Notes: generated by a model from the sequence alone, not told the origin. DNA of 64,000 nt from Pseudomonas asiatica (GCF_040214835.1 NZ_CP157874.1:3910001-3974000); one strand, 5' to 3'. Numbered from the stretch's first letter, positions 1-9,002 are shown. Numbers and translations: made by a program.

Positions 1-2
1 TC

Positions 3-1928
3 TTCGACACGGCCACCGCCGTACCTTTCGCATTGATGGAAGCGGCCATCCTGCAGGCTGCGGGCTTGCAGCCTGCCACGCCGGACCTGAGCGGCTGCGT
101 CCCCCTGCTCCCGGAACTGGATGGGCAGGTTGTGACGCACGTCGACCTGGGCGTGCTCAGCGAGCATTGCGAGGCGGGCAACTGGGAGCAACCGGGCTTC
201 GACCAGCACCTGCTGACCACGCAACCGGCCCCGGCCTGCAGCCTGCACGGGCAGTATCGCCTGTCGCAAACCCATATCGACCGCCCCGAAGAGCCCGCCA
301 CCTGTGCCCTGGGCGTCGAGCTGCATGTACCCAACGGCAGCCTGGTGCAAGCGCCAGATGCCGGCACCTGGCAGCGCCATGGCGACGGCCGTGGCTGCCT
401 GCGCAGCGCGCACTGGGCATTGTGGCTGCAAGGCCTGGAAGATGCGCCTGCAGATGGCCAGGCCGTGGAAAAAGGCCAGTCGCTGGGCAGCAGTTGTGGC
501 TTCCTCAGCGTGCAGCTGTGCCTGGATAGCGGCATCCAGCCGCCGTTCTTCGCCACCCCATCCCAGGCGGCCGCCTGGCTGGCCCTGTGCCCGTCACCAG
601 CTGCATTGCTGGGCTTCGACTGCAATGCCGAGCCGCTGCCCGATCCACAGGTCCTGCTGGCCCGCCGCGATGCCAGCTTTGCCCGCTCGCAGAAGCACTA
701 CTACGCGCAACCGCCTCACATCGAACGCGGCTGGCGCAACTACCTGATCGACATGCAGGGCCGCTCGTACCTGGACATGCTCAACAACGTCGCGGTGCTG
801 GGCCACGGCCACCCGCGCATGGTCGCCGAGTCGGCACGGCAGTGGTCGCTGCTGAACACCAACTCGCGTTTCCACTACGCGGCCATCACCGAGTTCTCCG
901 AACGCCTGCTGGATTTGGCACCCGAAGGTTTCGACCGGGTGTTCATGGTCAACAGCGGCACCGAAGCCAACGACCTGGCGATTCGCCTGGCCTGGGCCTA
1001 CAGCGGCGGGCGCGACCTGCTCAGCGTGCTGGAGGCCTACCACGGCTGGTCGGTGGCCACCGATGCCATTTCCACTTCCATCGCCGACAACCCGCAGGCC
1101 CTGGAAACCCGCCCGGACTGGGTGCACCCGGTCGAGGCACCGAACACCTTCCGCGGCCGCTTCCGTGGCGCCGACAGCGCCACCGACTACCTGCGCGACG
1201 TCGACGCCAAGCTGGCCGACCTCGACGCCCGTGGCCGCCAGTTGGCGGGCATCATCTGCGAGCCGGTGTACGGCAATGCCGGTGGTATTTCGTTGCCGGC
1301 CGGTTACCTGCGCGAAGCCTATGCCAAGGTCCGCGCCCGGGGCGGCGTGTGCATCGCCGACGAAGTGCAGGTCGGCTATGGCCGCCTGGGCGAGTACTTC
1401 TGGGGCTTCGAGGAACAGGGCGTGGTGCCCGACATCATCACCATGGCCAAGGGCATGGGCAACGGCCAGCCACTGGGCGTGGTCATCACCCGCCGCGAGA
1501 TCGCCGAAGCGCTGGAGGCCGAGGGCTACTTCTTCTCCTCGGCCGGCGGCAGCCCGGTCAGTTGCCGCATCGGCATGGCGGTGCTGGATGTGATGCAGGA
1601 AGAAGGCCTGTGGGACAACGCCCGCGACACCGGGCGCTATTTCAAGGCGCGCCTGCAGGCACTGGTGGACAAGCATCCGCTGGCTGGCGCGGCACATGGT
1701 TCGGGCTTCTACCTGGGGCTGGAACTGGTGCGCGACCGCGCAACGCTGGAACCGGCAACCGAGGAAACCATGGCCCTGTGCAACCGCCTGCGTGACCTGG
1801 GCATCTTCATGCAGCCGACCGGTGATTACCTGAACATCCTCAAGATCAAGCCGCCGATGTGCACCACCCGGGCGAGCGTGGACTACTTTGTCGACAGCAT
1901 TGATCGGGTGCTCTCCGAAGACCTGTAA
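3..1928 (+). CDS. Multidomain class-III aminotransferase, 5'-truncated by window edge
   Basis: The reading frame is open from the first bases of the window, so the start lies upstream and 641 C-terminal residues are visible. Roughly the last 420 residues (from about nt 660) are a fold-type I, class-III PLP aminotransferase: the NSGTEAND phosphate-binding segment (nt about 952-975), the ADEVQVGYGR segment with the cofactor aspartate, and AKGMGNGQP carrying the Schiff-base lysine (codon 1449-1451). The preceding part (around nt 300-500) has the LGVELHVPNGSLVQAP pattern of an M23-peptidase-like beta domain, but the usual zinc ligands are not obvious. Family knowledge: proteins of about 1000 residues in Pseudomonas fuse an APH-type kinase, an M23-like domain and a class-III aminotransferase related to phospholyases acting on phosphorylated amino-alcohols. 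The kinase would lie upstream. The substrate is unknown. The downstream LysR gene on the same strand may be its regulator. Confidence 0.85.
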   Translation, partial: FDTATAVPFALMEAAILQAAGLQPATPDLSGCVPLLPELDGQVVTHVDLGVLSEHCEAGNWEQPGFDQHLLTTQPAPACSLHGQYRLSQTHIDRPEEPATCALGVELHVPNGSLVQAPDAGTWQRHGDGRGCLRSAHWALWLQGLEDAPADGQAVEKGQSLGSSCGFLSVQLCLDSGIQPPFFATPSQAAAWLALCPSPAALLGFDCNAEPLPDPQVLLARRDASFARSQKHYYAQPPHIERGWRNYLIDMQGRSYLDMLNNVAVLGHGHPRMVAESARQWSLLNTNSRFHYAAITEFSERLLDLAPEGFDRVFMVNSGTEANDLAIRLAWAYSGGRDLLSVLEAYHGWSVATDAISTSIADNPQALETRPDWVHPVEAPNTFRGRFRGADSATDYLRDVDAKLADLDARGRQLAGIICEPVYGNAGGISLPAGYLREAYAKVRARGGVCIADEVQVGYGRLGEYFWGFEEQGVVPDIITMAKGMGNGQPLGVVITRREIAEALEAEGYFFSSAGGSPVSCRIGMAVLDVMQEEGLWDNARDTGRYFKARLQALVDKHPLAGAAHGSGFYLGLELVRDRATLEPATEETMALCNRLRDLGIFMQPTGDYLNILKIKPPMCTTRASVDYFVDSIDRVLSEDL

Positions 1929-2002
1929 AGCATTGCGAAGCTGGCCGAGGAGTGTTCATACTTTTCGGCCACAACGCTTCCTCGTCATCAGGTTTACTGA
2001 CA

Positions 2003-2908
2003 ATGGCCTTTACCAGCGACTCCCTGGCAATCTTCCTCGCGGTGCTGGAGGCAGGCTCGTTCTCTGCCGCCGCGCGCAAGCTGGGGCGTGTGCCTTCGGC
2101 CGTGAGCATGGCCATCGCCCAACTGGAGGCGGAGCTGGACCTGGTGCTGTTCGACCGGGCCACGCGCAAAGCCTTGCCCACCAGTGCCGCCCTGGCCCTG
2201 GAGCCCCAGGCCAGGCAGGTGATCTGCCAGCTCAACCTGCTCGACGCCCAGGCCCTGCAACTGCACAAGGGCCTGGAAAAGCGCCTGACCATCGCCATGG
2301 CCCCCGAACTGCAGACCGGCCGCTGGAGCCAGCCGCTGGAAACCCTCGCCCAGGAATTTCCCAGCCTGGAAATCGAAGTGCGCTCGGCCACCCAGGCAGA
2401 AGCCATCCGCCTGCTGCATGACGGCAGCGTGCAACTGGCACTGGTCTTCGAACGGCCTGGCATCGACGAGCGCGAGTCATTCCTGGAAGCCGGCAGCCAG
2501 TTGCTGGTGGCCGTCGCCTCCCCCCGCCATCCAGCCGGGCAGAACAACGGCATGCCATTGCCGGAAGAGGCTTTCGCCGAACAGCGGCAAATCATCGTGG
2601 CTTCGGGCAAGGCCACCGGGTCGGACCCGCGCATGGTGCTGTCGCGGCGCATCTGGCTGACCGACAGCTACCTGGCCACGCTCGACCTGGTGCAATCGGG
2701 GCTCGGTTGGGCCTACCTGCCGCAGCCGTTGGTCGAGCCATTGATTGCTTCGGGCGCGCTGGCGGAGGTGCGCTTCGACAACATGGCCAGCCGGTTGCGC
2801 TTGTGGGTGGATATCATCTGGGTCAAGTCGCGCCCGTTGGGCCTGGGCGCGCGGCGTTACCTTGACGTGATGCGCCAATGCTTTGAAACAGAATCCCCGA
2901 GGTCCTGA
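2003..2908 (+). CDS. LysR-family transcriptional regulator
   Basis: 301 residues, the usual LysR length. Residues 1-60 form the winged helix-turn-helix (FLAVLEAGSFSAAARKLGRV, then AVSMAIAQLEAELDLVLFDR), followed by a linker helix and a periplasmic-binding-protein-like effector domain from about residue 90. The ATG at 2003 is chosen because it puts the helix-turn-helix at the N-terminus as in the family; an in-frame GTG at 1952 would add 17 non-conserved residues. It lies 74 bp after the aminotransferase gene on the same strand, which is unusual since LysR genes are often divergent from their targets. It could regulate the aminotransferase or the T6SS cassette that follows; the sequence does not decide. 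Effector unknown. Confidence 0.85.
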   Translation: MAFTSDSLAIFLAVLEAGSFSAAARKLGRVPSAVSMAIAQLEAELDLVLFDRATRKALPTSAALALEPQARQVICQLNLLDAQALQLHKGLEKRLTIAMAPELQTGRWSQPLETLAQEFPSLEIEVRSATQAEAIRLLHDGSVQLALVFERPGIDERESFLEAGSQLLVAVASPRHPAGQNNGMPLPEEAFAEQRQIIVASGKATGSDPRMVLSRRIWLTDSYLATLDLVQSGLGWAYLPQPLVEPLIASGALAEVRFDNMASRLRLWVDIIWVKSRPLGLGARRYLDVMRQCFETESPRS

Positions 2909-3030
2909 GCGATACGACCACCTCGTCCGAAAGCGAAAAATCCTACAACTGGTTAGGAAGCCAATAACTACCTGCGGCATTGATTCCCCGTTAGGTTTCT
3001 GCTCGCCATCAAGAAGAAAAGGAACTTCTC

Positions 3031-3990
3031 ATGTCGAGCCAGTCCGCGCAGGGCTACGTGCAGTCGGTCGATCACTTCGCCAACCAGCAGCGCCAACCAG
3101 AAGAGACCCTCTACCTTTTACTGGACCCATTCGCCGGCTGCCCGCCTGAGCACCCACTGGCCATCGCTGCCCTCAGCGAAGCGCTGGGTAGTGATGCCGT
3201 AACGCGCGTCGACTGCAGCGGGCTGGTGCAGGATCCTGAGTGCTGGCCAGCTCTGGTGCGGCTCGCCAAACCCGGCGATGCGCCCACAGCCCTTGCCCCA
3301 TTAAGCGCGACCTGCGCCGCTCGTGAATCGGCAGCTACCTGGCACTACGTGTGTGGCTGGCTGATCAGCGATCAACCCGCCGACCTCATCGCCCAGCACA
3401 TCAGCCAGCAGTGTCAGGTGCTGCGTCAACCAGAACCGCACGGTATCACCGCCTGGTTCGAACCCGTGCGGCTGGCGCTGCTGCGCGCAACCCTGAAAAA
3501 CGCAGGCGAAGTCCTCGGGCCTGTTCGCAGCTGGCTATATCCCGATGGTTGTGGCAGTTGCGAGGTATTCGAGCGAGAACCCATGGCTGGCGAACTGGCC
3601 GTCCCCGAGGCCGTAAGGGCGACCCAGCACGTCGCACCACAGATCATTCAACTGCTCGGCGCCTGGCATCGCCTGAGTGCCGTGCAGCATCCCCATGGAC
3701 CCTGGCACTTCGCAGGTTCCTCAGGCTTGCCGGAAAACGCCCCCACCCATGCCATGAACCTGATCCTCAAGGCCTTCAGGCAAGGCCTGCGCGACCGTGC
3801 CGATATCCAGTGCATGTGCCTGCACATGCTCATGATCCACCCACTGCTCCTTCAGCACCCGACCATCCAGCACGAGGTGGAAAAGGCAGCGGCCGGCGAG
3901 CAGCGCCTGGCGGACCGCTTCGCCAGCTACGACGACTGCACCTGGTCGCACATCGTCGCCGGCCTGCCGAAGGCAAGGAGTTACTCATGA
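3031..3990 (+). CDS. DUF4123 T6SS effector adaptor/chaperone
   Basis: 319 residues. The N-terminal part (LYLLLDPFAGCPPEHPL near residues 27-43) matches the DUF4123 pattern, where the domain begins with a hydrophobic strand ending in D-P/A. DUF4123 proteins (Tap/TEC family) load specific toxins onto VgrG for type VI secretion and are not themselves exported. The start ATG is preceded by AAGGAA at good distance. The stop overlaps the effector start in an ATGA, indicating translational coupling and a dedicated adaptor. No VgrG, PAAR or Hcp gene is in the window, so this is an orphan cassette that must use a secretion apparatus encoded elsewhere. Assignment to DUF4123 rests on pattern plus context. 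Confidence 0.8.
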   Translation: MSSQSAQGYVQSVDHFANQQRQPEETLYLLLDPFAGCPPEHPLAIAALSEALGSDAVTRVDCSGLVQDPECWPALVRLAKPGDAPTALAPLSATCAARESAATWHYVCGWLISDQPADLIAQHISQQCQVLRQPEPHGITAWFEPVRLALLRATLKNAGEVLGPVRSWLYPDGCGSCEVFEREPMAGELAVPEAVRATQHVAPQIIQLLGAWHRLSAVQHPHGPWHFAGSSGLPENAPTHAMNLILKAFRQGLRDRADIQCMCLHMLMIHPLLLQHPTIQHEVEKAAAGEQRLADRFASYDDCTWSHIVAGLPKARSYS

Positions 3991-6900
3991 GCATCAGCAA
4001 AGCCATCCACATCGCCATGCAGGAAGAGATCCCCAACACCTACGGCACCTGTAATGCCTGCGAACGCTCCGGCCTGCCGATTCTGCTGCTGCGCGAGGCC
4101 TACGCCCCGCGCCCGGATACGGGGCGCCCCTATCGCCTGGCAGATGATAGCGAAATCATTTTCCACCCGATGCACACCGACCAGTTGCGCCTCCTGCGCC
4201 AGGGTTATGTCTACGTACTGCTCGACCAGGAAATCTGGCAGGCCTACGAGGTAGCGGCGGAAGGTACCTTGCAGCGCTTTCCGGTATCGCAGATGCCCTT
4301 CGGGCCACCCAGGTCGTTACCCAAGGTATGCGCCACCGAAGGCCACGATGTGATCGCCTCGTTCATCAACATCGATACCCTGCTCTACCGCAAGGCCTGG
4401 ATCGCCTTCGCCAACGACCCCTGGCCCCGTGCGGTACTCGACCGCTATCGGCAAGGCATCGCCGACAGTGACCCGGGCACCCTCGCCCGCTTCGTCGAAG
4501 TGGACCTGCACACCGCACGCAACGACCCTGCCAGCCTCGGCATCGCCATGACCGACAGCTTCCGCTTCGGCCTGGAACAGGTGCTGGAGTTCTCGACCTT
4601 TTCCTCTGCCAGGTTTACCAGCGCTCATGGCTTTTACAGCCGCCTGGGCCGCTGGCATGAAACCCGCACGCATGTGCGCAATGTCATCCAGCAGGAACAA
4701 CTGCCCAATGGCCTGCTGGCGCTGACGCTGCCCGACCCGGTCGGCATGGTCATGGAGCTCAACGCGCAACGCACTGGCTGGGTGCAAGCCCTGCAGGAAT
4801 GGCGGGCGCAGCCGCAGCGGCACTTCGAGTACTTCACCTCGCAAGCACTACTGGGCATCCGCGAACTGCACGCTGCCATGGCGGCCGTGCAGGGTGCCGA
4901 GGACGCGCAGCGGGAAGCCCGGCAGGTCGAGCAGTGGAACGACAGCCCGATCGCGGCCAAGGCGTATCTGCCGCCGGTGGACATCGACGCGCAGACCGAA
5001 CGCAACACCGCGCGCAAACAGCAGGACGCCCGCGAGCGGCTGGAAGAGCGTTACGACGAAAGCGCCCGCGCCGCGTTCCAGGCCGATTACGACCGCGAAC
5101 TGAAAAACTGGCAGTCGATGATCGACCAGGTTGGCAATCTGTATGCGCGGCACTATGCCAAGCGGGCGTTTCAGCAGATCGGCTACTACGACTATGACGC
5201 GACCTCCCCCGTTTCGGTGGAGTACTTCATCCAGATGATGGCCGCCTGCCTGGCCGGCGGGCCCACTGAAACCCTGCCGCAGGAGGGTCAGCCACTCGGG
5301 ATCACCCAGCATATCTGGCAGCAGCTGCTGGAAGACGACCGCAGCCTGCTTTACCAGGCACTACTGGCCAAGAACCAGAAGCTGATGCAGCAGGTGGCCA
5401 GCGCGCTGTCCGGGGACGACTTCGGCAAGGTGTACGACATCATCAAGGGCATCGTCGGTACTGCAGACGGCCAACTGCTGATGATCAAGCCGATACAGGA
5501 TGCCGTTGGCCAGTTGCTGGCCGCGACCAACAGCGCAGGGAATGCGCTCAGCCAGCACCTGAGTGAACGGACCAAGACCCTGATCGGCCATGTGCATCGC
5601 TCGGCGTTTGCACTGTTCGCCGGGCAGCAGGTAACGCCGCTGCGGGTGTCGCTGACAGTGGGCGAATACATGAGACTGCTCAATGAAGCCCTGGAGGCGC
5701 GGACCGATGCGTTTCTGCAGCAGGTAGACAAGCAGTTTCGTGACCCACTGGGCCGCAAGGTGCGGGCCATGGTGCTGAGTGGCGCGATCAATATTGCGGC
5801 AGCGGGTAACCGTAGCCAGATGATCGAGGTGATGCTCTGGACGTTGGAAAGTGCCGAGAGTTTGCAGGCGCGGCTGGTGCAGTTGCGCGAGGGTGCAGCC
5901 GGTGGCGTCGGGGCGCTGGTACGCAATGTTGCGATTGGTGCGGGTACGCTGCGTGCGCAGGTTACGAGTGGTTTGAAGATCAGTTCTACGGCCGCGCAAA
6001 GCGTGGCAAGCGATGCGATGCGCAGCCTGCGGGATGCTGCAGCGAGTAGCGGAAGTGCCGGGCTGTTATTTGCCTTGGGCAGCATGTGGTTCCATCAGGA
6101 CAGCCTGGGCAAGAACTATCGAGCGTTGCAAGAGACGCATCAGGACAACCCGGAGGCGCTTGCGGCGATCTGGTCTTCCTCCCTGGGTTTGTTTGGGGCG
6201 AGTGTGGAGGCGGCAGGACTGGCTGTTGCACTCATACGCCCGAAGATACCGTGGCCCGGAACAGTGACGACAACGTCTTTGGGAACCGGTATTGCTCGAT
6301 ACGGCGCCGGTATTGCGGGAATAGCTGGAATGATGGATGGGGCACAGTACCTGTTCGCCAGCCTGCGTACTCATAAGCGCGGAGATTTAACGTCCGCAGA
6401 TGGATACAGGACTGCGGGCATAATGGCTGGCGCTTCCGCCATTGCAGGTGTACTTGGAGCTTTCGGACCCGCCACATTATTTGGCCCAATCGGTATAGCT
6501 ATCATTCTAGGACTGGCCGCCTATGCAATAGCTTCCGAGGCAAAGCAAAACGAATCCTCTTCAACAGAGCTTTGGGCTCGTCAAAGCAGATGGGGATTAT
6601 CTGAAGACAACCGTCTCTGGACCGAAGCGAAGCATCTTGACACTGCAATTGGTGCTTTGAATGCGGCAGCAATTGGCGTTCAAGCCGAGATTTCCATAAG
6701 GACTCAACTCACCAATCATACGAACATGCAGACTTCCGAACCAAAAGGGATGATCATCGGCAACGAGCCTGCAATACCCGCAGAATACACACTCAATTAT
6801 TACTTCCTCTTGCCTAAATACGCCGAGGGTAAATCTCGCCATGAGTGGCATTTAAGCATTCATCGTACTGGCGCTCAAAGAGAAATCATTACCGTATCGG

Positions 6901-7187
6901 GTGATAGTACTCCGACTAACCAATTGCAGATCAGCCTACCAAAGGGGAAGGGAGTCTTTGGCCATATAGACAACCCACAACCTTTGGTGCGTTTCAACAA
7001 CAAGAACAATACGTTGACCATACAGGGAGCTCTGCCTTTACTGATAGATCATCACATCAACGCCATTGAACTTAGCCTGCGTTACTGGCCAGACAAGCAG
7101 GACGAACTTGGGCATGCCCATGTAACAATAACAGAAAACTACATGCACAGCTTGGAGCCCCTGACAAAATGGCCCGACCCTTATTAA
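3987..7187 (+). CDS. T6SS effector, VasX-N / BTH_I2691 family, membrane-inserting toxin
   Basis: 1066 residues starting at the ATGA overlap with the DUF4123 gene; a longer open frame upstream is a shadow of that gene. The N-terminus has the VasX-type pattern C-x2-C followed by RSGLPILLLREAYAPRP (about residues 18-36). The middle is helical and charged (about 300-380 has coiled-coil character). Residues about 686-850 contain four hydrophobic, Gly/Ala-rich stretches (around nt 6046-6100, 6157-6240, 6285-6366 and 6409-6540), consistent with a pore-forming or membrane-inserting toxin. The last about 215 residues are soluble and Asn/Ile-rich. From about nt 6240 to the end the base composition drops from about 65% to about 45-50% GC (hand count of sample lines), suggesting the C-terminal region was replaced by recombination. 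By family analogy it attacks target-cell membranes after T6SS delivery; the downstream DUF6708 protein is its likely partner or immunity protein. Confidence 0.85.
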   Translation: MSISKAIHIAMQEEIPNTYGTCNACERSGLPILLLREAYAPRPDTGRPYRLADDSEIIFHPMHTDQLRLLRQGYVYVLLDQEIWQAYEVAAEGTLQRFPVSQMPFGPPRSLPKVCATEGHDVIASFINIDTLLYRKAWIAFANDPWPRAVLDRYRQGIADSDPGTLARFVEVDLHTARNDPASLGIAMTDSFRFGLEQVLEFSTFSSARFTSAHGFYSRLGRWHETRTHVRNVIQQEQLPNGLLALTLPDPVGMVMELNAQRTGWVQALQEWRAQPQRHFEYFTSQALLGIRELHAAMAAVQGAEDAQREARQVEQWNDSPIAAKAYLPPVDIDAQTERNTARKQQDARERLEERYDESARAAFQADYDRELKNWQSMIDQVGNLYARHYAKRAFQQIGYYDYDATSPVSVEYFIQMMAACLAGGPTETLPQEGQPLGITQHIWQQLLEDDRSLLYQALLAKNQKLMQQVASALSGDDFGKVYDIIKGIVGTADGQLLMIKPIQDAVGQLLAATNSAGNALSQHLSERTKTLIGHVHRSAFALFAGQQVTPLRVSLTVGEYMRLLNEALEARTDAFLQQVDKQFRDPLGRKVRAMVLSGAINIAAAGNRSQMIEVMLWTLESAESLQARLVQLREGAAGGVGALVRNVAIGAGTLRAQVTSGLKISSTAAQSVASDAMRSLRDAAASSGSAGLLFALGSMWFHQDSLGKNYRALQETHQDNPEALAAIWSSSLGLFGASVEAAGLAVALIRPKIPWPGTVTTTSLGTGIARYGAGIAGIAGMMDGAQYLFASLRTHKRGDLTSADGYRTAGIMAGASAIAGVLGAFGPATLFGPIGIAIILGLAAYAIASEAKQNESSSTELWARQSRWGLSEDNRLWTEAKHLDTAIGALNAAAIGVQAEISIRTQLTNHTNMQTSEPKGMIIGNEPAIPAEYTLNYYFLLPKYAEGKSRHEWHLSIHRTGAQREIITVSGDSTPTNQLQISLPKGKGVFGHIDNPQPLVRFNNKNNTLTIQGALPLLIDHHINAIELSLRYWPDKQDELGHAHVTITENYMHSLEPLTKWPDPY

Positions 7188-7939
7188 ATCCTGCCTGCCC
7201 GGGCTGGAAGGAAGACCTCCCCGACCCTTACACAGTCAACTCAACAGAAAAATACATGGGCAATCAAATACCTAACCATCAGTGCATGACTTACTTAGAG
7301 ATTCCGCGACAAAGCGTATCCTCACGAGGGGTGATTTCAACCTTCGCCTTCCTCTTGTGCATATTTTTCGCCTTTAGCCTTTACATGATGACACTTACGC
7401 TCGATCCCCGAAATTTTAAATCGCTGCTGCTCTCAATATCTGAAGTCTTCTTGGTTAGCTGGCTGGTTACTATAGGCCTTCGCATGGATATTTCTCCACC
7501 TCGCGACGAACCCATCAGGTTCAACCGTGCGCGCCAGAAAATCTACGCCTACAACTTCAAACGCCAATGGTGGAACCCCTTCGACAAAGGCAAGGTCGTG
7601 CCGGTCAGTTACGACTGGTCCCAAGTCCGCGCCGAGCGCTGGTCACAAACCGGCGCCCTGCCAAACGGTGGGGTCATTTTCAAATGGGGTGTCATGCTGT
7701 CCATCGTCGCGCCGGGCACGAACAACGTCATCGACCGTTTTCACCTGAGTACGATGGGTGCCGACCAGCATGCCTGGGCCTACATCTGCACCTACATGCA
7801 GGAAGGCCCCTCAGCTCTGCCACCACCCGGCCCCCCCAAGGATCACAACGATGTGCTCTGGTGTGAGTTCGCCCTGCGCCTGGCACCCCGAGTAGAGTGG
7901 CCAGCGGAAATGGATCTGGAGTCGAGAACCGCCCCCTGA
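7169..7939 (+). CDS. DUF6708 membrane protein, probable effector partner/immunity
   Basis: 256 residues. The start at 7169 overlaps the effector gene by 19 bp and has a GGAG about ten bases upstream, so the two are translationally coupled. Two hydrophobic segments (about residues 55-75 and 85-105) are followed by a soluble domain with FNRARQKIYAYNF, the W-rich DWSQVRAERWSQ segment and a C-terminal H-N-D-V-L-W element, the pattern of DUF6708. Such proteins commonly sit beside VasX/BTH_I2691-type effectors in pseudomonads, and an inner-membrane immunity role is the common inference, unproven here. The first about 110 codons are AT-rich like the effector's end, whereas the soluble domain returns to normal high GC. 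Confidence 0.75.
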   Translation: MARPLLNPACPGWKEDLPDPYTVNSTEKYMGNQIPNHQCMTYLEIPRQSVSSRGVISTFAFLLCIFFAFSLYMMTLTLDPRNFKSLLLSISEVFLVSWLVTIGLRMDISPPRDEPIRFNRARQKIYAYNFKRQWWNPFDKGKVVPVSYDWSQVRAERWSQTGALPNGGVIFKWGVMLSIVAPGTNNVIDRFHLSTMGADQHAWAYICTYMQEGPSALPPPGPPKDHNDVLWCEFALRLAPRVEWPAEMDLESRTAP

Positions 7940-7997
7940 GCTTACTGTCTTACACTGCTTGCTCTGGCCCCATCGCCGGCATGCCAGCTCTCATAGA

Positions 7998-8028
7998 ACT
8001 GCACATGACTCATTGAATTAGCAGGGAC
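7998..8028 (+). repeat. 31-bp direct repeat, copy 1
   Basis: Begins ACTGCACATGACTCATTGAA and is identical to 8190-8220. Each copy is followed immediately by a REP palindrome of the same class, so a unit of about 120 bp has been duplicated in tandem with an offset of 192 bp. No gene is visible between 7940 and 8306; the gap is filled by these repeats. Confidence 0.9.
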
Positions 8029-8117
8029 TCTATGGGAGCGGCTTCAGCCGCGAACACCGGCGCAGCCGGTGCCATGCACCGCGTTGGATTCTTCGCGGCT
8101 AAAGCCGCTCCCACAGG
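8029..8117. repeat. REP pair, class with AACACCGGCGCAGCCGGTG centre
   Basis: Long imperfect palindrome: arms GGGAGCGGCTTCAGCCGCGAA and TTCGCGGCTAAAGCCGCTCCC flank an inner CACCGGCGCAGCCGGTG hairpin. The same class occurs at 8222-8306 and 20286-20370. Confidence 0.9.
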
Positions 8118-8128
8118 GTACGCGGGCC

Positions 8129-8184
8129 GCTTGCGAATTCAGTTTTCTACGCGACAACGCAGCCCAAAGGGCTGGGCAATCTCT
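8129..8184. repeat. 55-bp conserved module beside REP, copy 1
   Basis: Reverse complement reads GATTGCCCAGCCCTTTGGGC, then GCGTTGTCGCGTAG and GAATTCGCAAGC. It is about 90% identical to 20218-20272 by hand alignment. It lies 11 bp from the REP pair, in the same relative order and orientation as the second copy. Confidence 0.85.
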
Positions 8185-8189
8185 CTTGG

Positions 8190-8220
8190 ACTGCACATGA
8201 CTCATTGAATTAGCAGGGAC
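8190..8220 (+). repeat. 31-bp direct repeat, copy 2
   Basis: Identical to 7998-8028; followed by the REP pair at 8222-8306. Confidence 0.9.
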
Positions 8221-8221
8221 C

Positions 8222-8306
8222 CTGTGGGAGCGGGCATGCCCGCGAACACCGGCGCAGCCGGTGCCATGCATCGCGCTGGATTCTTCGCGGGCACGCCCCA
8301 CAGGGG
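8222..8306. repeat. REP pair, diverged copy downstream of kdpE
   Basis: Same inner hairpin as 8029-8117, but the outer arms read GGGAGCGGGCATGCCCGCGAA and TTCGCGGGCACGCCCCAC. It abuts the stop codon of kdpE at 8307 and may act as a transcription-attenuating or mRNA-stabilising 3' structure. Confidence 0.85.
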
Positions 8307-9002
8307 TTACATGGTCGGCGCCACCAACCTGTACCCCACCCCTGGCTCGGTGATGATGAACCGCGGCGCCGTGGGGTCATCGCCCAGCTTCTGCCGCAGA
8401 TGCCCGACCACGATCCGCAGGTAATGGGTGTCATCCACATGGGTAGGCCCCCAGATATCCTTGAGCAGTTGCTGCTGGGTAATCACCCGCCCCGGGTGCC
8501 CGGCCAGTTGCGCCAGCAGCGCATACTCCTTGCGGGTCAGCGCCACTTCCACGCCATCCAGGGTCACCCGGCGAAAGGCAAAGTCCACCATCAGCGGCCC
8601 AAAACTGGCCGCCACTTCCGAGCCACCGGCCTGCGGCACCTGGCGCAGCAAGGCGCGCACCCGCGCCAGAAACTCCTGGATGCCGAACGGCTTGGTCACA
8701 TAGTCGTTGGCGCCACCATCCAGCGCATCGACCTTCTGTACTTCACTGGCGCGCACCGACAACACCAGCACCGGCACCGCGCTCCATTCGCGCAGGTCAC
8801 GCAGTACCTGCTGTCCGTCCATGTCCGGAAGGCCCAGGTCAAGCACCACCAGGTCCGGCTTGCCCAAGGCCGCCTGGGCCAGCCCTTCCATGCCGGTGGC
8901 GGCCTCGAGCACCTTGTAGCCTTGCGAGGCCAGGCTGATACGCAGGAACTTGCGGATCTGCGGTTCATCGTCGATGACCAGAAGGGTGGCGGACTGACTC
9001 AT
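8307..9002 (-). CDS. kdpE: KdpE, potassium-responsive response regulator
   Basis: 231 residues, OmpR/PhoB family. The receiver domain (1-115) has the acidic pair D11-D12, the phospho-acceptor D55 in VVLDLGLPD and a K near 104 (NDYVTKPFG). The C-terminal winged helix (about 130-228) has the LTRKEYALLAQL and DDTHYLRIVVGHLRQKL segments typical of KdpE. The start overlaps the kdpD stop by four bases, so the two are translationally coupled. It is expected to activate kdpFABC when K+ is scarce. Confidence 0.97.
   Translation of the reverse strand: MSQSATLLVIDDEPQIRKFLRISLASQGYKVLEAATGMEGLAQAALGKPDLVVLDLGLPDMDGQQVLRDLREWSAVPVLVLSVRASEVQKVDALDGGANDYVTKPFGIQEFLARVRALLRQVPQAGGSEVAASFGPLMVDFAFRRVTLDGVEVALTRKEYALLAQLAGHPGRVITQQQLLKDIWGPTHVDDTHYLRIVVGHLRQKLGDDPTAPRFIITEPGVGYRLVAPTM

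Noticed and set aside
3351..3986. N-terminal extension of the T6SS effector frame
   Set aside because: It overlaps the DUF4123 gene and is Arg/Ala/Pro-rich; the VasX-type N-terminus begins exactly at 3987 with the ATGA overlap.
7998..8306. Short CRISPR-like array
   Set aside because: Only two identical 31-bp repeats, each tied to a REP palindrome; spacers are not unique and no cas gene is present.
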